Positions 23,735-25,666 of a stretch of DNA of 25,666 bases are shown in pieces. How positions within the stretch are numbered: the stretch's first letter is position 1; every line of letters starts with the position of its first letter. The notes under the pieces were generated by a model, which saw only the letters and a list, made by a program, of their open reading frames with translations, did not search any database and was not told the DNA's origin. A program made the translations under genes and the position numbers. Source of the DNA: Prevotella sp902465605 (lineage in GTDB: Bacteria; Bacteroidota; Bacteroidia; Bacteroidales; Bacteroidaceae); the NCBI GenBank assembly GCA_902465605.1, contig CABQNT010000025.1, positions 1 through 25,666 of the forward strand, written 5' to 3'.

Positions 23735-25666
23735 ATGAAACAAAACTTCATTTCAAAACAATTACATGGACTTTTACTTGTGCCAGCGGCCCTTGCGATG
23801 CTACTACCAACAAGAGTAATGGCACAAGCTAAACCTAAGAGCATTCAAGACATGTTCAAGACGTGGCACATGTCTAGTTCGGAAACGGGAGATACGCAAG
23901 ATACGTATGGAAAATTGATTCAAGGATATTATATTCCTAATGGTGTACGATACAAATCTGGGACTGAGTATCTTTATGTTGATGATCCAGTGCAAATGCA
24001 AATTTATTTGAAAGAGAATACTCATTCTTACATCAATCGCATACCTTTTATTTTCTACACCAATTTCTCCGGTGTAAATTATGAAGAAGGCAAGGACATT
24101 CAATGCCAAATATTTGATAGAAGCACAAATGAGCTGTCCGAAATCTTTTATATTAACAATGGAGATGAATATTATTTCGATAATCCGAATGTAGAATACC
24201 GCCTAACGGGTAACGCACATGTATTCGTTTATAATGCGAACACGGGGAAATGGAAAAACCAATGGAAGGAATTAATCGCAAACTTCGACATCACCGATTT
24301 CGACCGAATCACCTACAGTACTACAGAGGGATTTTACAAACCAGCCGAGGACTATAGTCATGTGTCCGGAGACTGGACAGCAGCTTTCTCATGGGATGGG
24401 ACAACTGCTACAAATAAAACTGACGTTACCAACTGGGATATGAAAAGGGGAGCAGAGAGCATCGATCCGGTTTACGAAATTTCAAATGGCAGCTATACCT
24501 TCGCTAGTCAAAGCTGGAAAATGAATCTTAAAACCTCAACATATTACACAACACAGCTCATCGTAAGATCTGGAAAAGACAACATGATCACGCTGGAGGT
24601 GGGAACCAAAAACATAGGTAACACTTATTATCAATCGAAAACGATTAAGTCTGTTGGCATGGATGCGTCAAGCATGGGAACAGTGAATGCCGTAGGCCGA
24701 GTGGACAGCCTCTTTCGAGAAGCCAATAACGGCTGGATGAAAATTGAAGCAACCGCAGCTAACTACAACTACGATGCTTCTTCTCGCACCTATGGATTTA
24801 AGGTTACTTGCAAAGATGCGAGTGGCAATCCGCAACCATTCCAAATAGGAGCGGTACGCATCTTGGAGTCTGCCAATACACCAGGAATGTTCTACACAAC
24901 TTCTAAAGATGCAAATAATCTCATGGCTGATCCGCACAACAGCTGGAGAGATATAGACTTTGGAATGCAATGGGATGGAGTTGGATATAAATTCGCAGAC
25001 GAGAAGAAAGCACCAGCACTGAGCAAAAGCGCAGTTAACAAGTTCAGCTTCTTCGATCGAGGCTCCAATCTCAACTGCATTGTGTACGCCAACCCATACA
25101 CCGTCATCGGCACAAAAGAAATGATTGGCGGCATAAAACATGCCCATCCTGTGAACGTGGTTACAGGTGTACTGGCAGATTATGACGATAGCGGCAAGCC
25201 AACCACACGAAAGTGCCAAGAGCTGATGCTAACAGATTATGACAAAAGCGTCGAAGAGCCTGGAAAGTATGCAAACTCAAACACGTTCAAGAACAATTAT
25301 GCTTTTACGGCAGACAAGGTTGGATATGATCGAAATTTCAACACCAACTATGCAACGATTTGTCTGCCATTCTCACTCACCGCAGAGGATTTAGGCAAGT
25401 TAGGTGTGACTGAGGCGTTCGAATACACGTCACAAGATGTTAATAATGTTTATTTCAAGTCCATCACCTCGACAAAAGCTGATGTACCATTCATGGTGAA
25501 ACCCATTCAAGGTGGAGCACAATTAAAAAGCCTTTCCGGCAGAAAAGTTACAAAAACTCCTGAGGCCCCAACGTCTGGCATGATACGTACTTACAAGTTC
25601 CAAGACATAGGTAGTCATCCCTCAAGAACTCGACTTACAACCAGCAAAAGGTATTGGATAACACCA
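23735..25666 (+). CDS. Large secreted surface protein, Prevotella type (3' end outside window)
   Basis: The frame is open from ATG 23735 to the right edge, 644 codons. Signal peptide at about 1-32 (LLLVPAALAMLLPTRVMAQA). The body is rich in Asn, Thr, Tyr and Gly with no membrane segments. A stretch near 340-380 (VTCKDASGNPQPFQIGAVRI) looks like a beta-sandwich. ATICLPF at 540-546, followed by ADVPFMVKP, is a motif I associate with a C-terminal beta domain of many Prevotella and Bacteroides surface proteins. Function is unknown. It is a monocistronic-looking gene behind a long leader. The last ~18 residues (SHPSRTRLTTSKRYW) differ in style from the rest, and another frame there (SSLKNSTYNQQKVLDNT) looks more natural, so a frameshift near 25613 is possible. 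Confidence 0.75.
   Translation, partial: MKQNFISKQLHGLLLVPAALAMLLPTRVMAQAKPKSIQDMFKTWHMSSSETGDTQDTYGKLIQGYYIPNGVRYKSGTEYLYVDDPVQMQIYLKENTHSYINRIPFIFYTNFSGVNYEEGKDIQCQIFDRSTNELSEIFYINNGDEYYFDNPNVEYRLTGNAHVFVYNANTGKWKNQWKELIANFDITDFDRITYSTTEGFYKPAEDYSHVSGDWTAAFSWDGTTATNKTDVTNWDMKRGAESIDPVYEISNGSYTFASQSWKMNLKTSTYYTTQLIVRSGKDNMITLEVGTKNIGNTYYQSKTIKSVGMDASSMGTVNAVGRVDSLFREANNGWMKIEATAANYNYDASSRTYGFKVTCKDASGNPQPFQIGAVRILESANTPGMFYTTSKDANNLMADPHNSWRDIDFGMQWDGVGYKFADEKKAPALSKSAVNKFSFFDRGSNLNCIVYANPYTVIGTKEMIGGIKHAHPVNVVTGVLADYDDSGKPTTRKCQELMLTDYDKSVEEPGKYANSNTFKNNYAFTADKVGYDRNFNTNYATICLPFSLTAEDLGKLGVTEAFEYTSQDVNNVYFKSITSTKADVPFMVKPIQGGAQLKSLSGRKVTKTPEAPTSGMIRTYKFQDIGSHPSRTRLTTSKRYWITP

Noticed and set aside
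24668..25219. 183-codon minus-strand frame opposite the surface-protein gene
   Set aside because: It is the antisense of a continuous 644-codon plus-strand frame with a signal peptide.

Overview
The window is chromosomal DNA from a Bacteroidales bacterium, most likely Prevotella or a close relative. The evidence is a SusC/SusD pair with glycoside hydrolases, several Bacteroidetes-type promoters (TTTG, about 20 nt, TAnnTTTG), the absence of clear Shine-Dalgarno sites, a CzcA-TolC fusion, and a Prevotella-like secreted surface protein at the right end. Genus is inference.

Layout. (1) 1-2034, minus strand: the edge of a mobilizable or integrative element, with an XRE regulator, a small HTH protein and the first 411 codons of a TOPRIM/P-loop primase-helicase that runs off the left edge. 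No integrase or mobilization gene is visible. (2) 2035-2686: gene-poor DNA with a 22-bp near-perfect hairpin, a consensus promoter, a probable ~200-nt structured RNA ending in a terminator, and a possible coding remnant. (3) 2682-4846, minus: a PadR regulator and a PspC-domain membrane protein, driven by a consensus promoter. (4) 4847-5275: a regulatory region with four 19-bp imperfect palindromes at an exact 22-bp period and a 17-bp palindrome over the next promoter. (5) 5276-11256, plus: a heavy-metal efflux operon of a His-rich membrane-anchored protein, an HME-RND pump fused to a TolC-type outer-membrane factor, and a lipoprotein adaptor. (6) 11360-22427, minus: a polysaccharide utilization locus (PUL) in transcription order susC, susD, an unassigned secreted protein, a double-GH43 enzyme and a GH92 mannosidase. 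A hairpin plus U-run and a -7 element lie between susD and the enzymes. (7) 22428-23734: non-coding DNA around a tRNA-Arg(CCT) with its own promoter. (8) 23735 to the end, plus: a partial secreted protein gene.

How the parts work. The efflux operon encodes all three layers of a tripartite metal exporter, with the outer-membrane component covalently joined to the inner-membrane pump. Its TM4 motif points to divalent cations rather than copper or silver. The PUL imports an oligosaccharide through SusC/D and trims it with GH43 and GH92 enzymes, which suggests a glycan carrying alpha-mannose plus arabinose or xylose. No PUL regulator is in the window.

The most unusual signals are the helically phased palindrome array upstream of the efflux operon, the internal signal-peptide-like junction in the pump fusion, the stand-alone RNA-like transcription unit at 2254-2496, and the GH43 protein with two complete catalytic triads.
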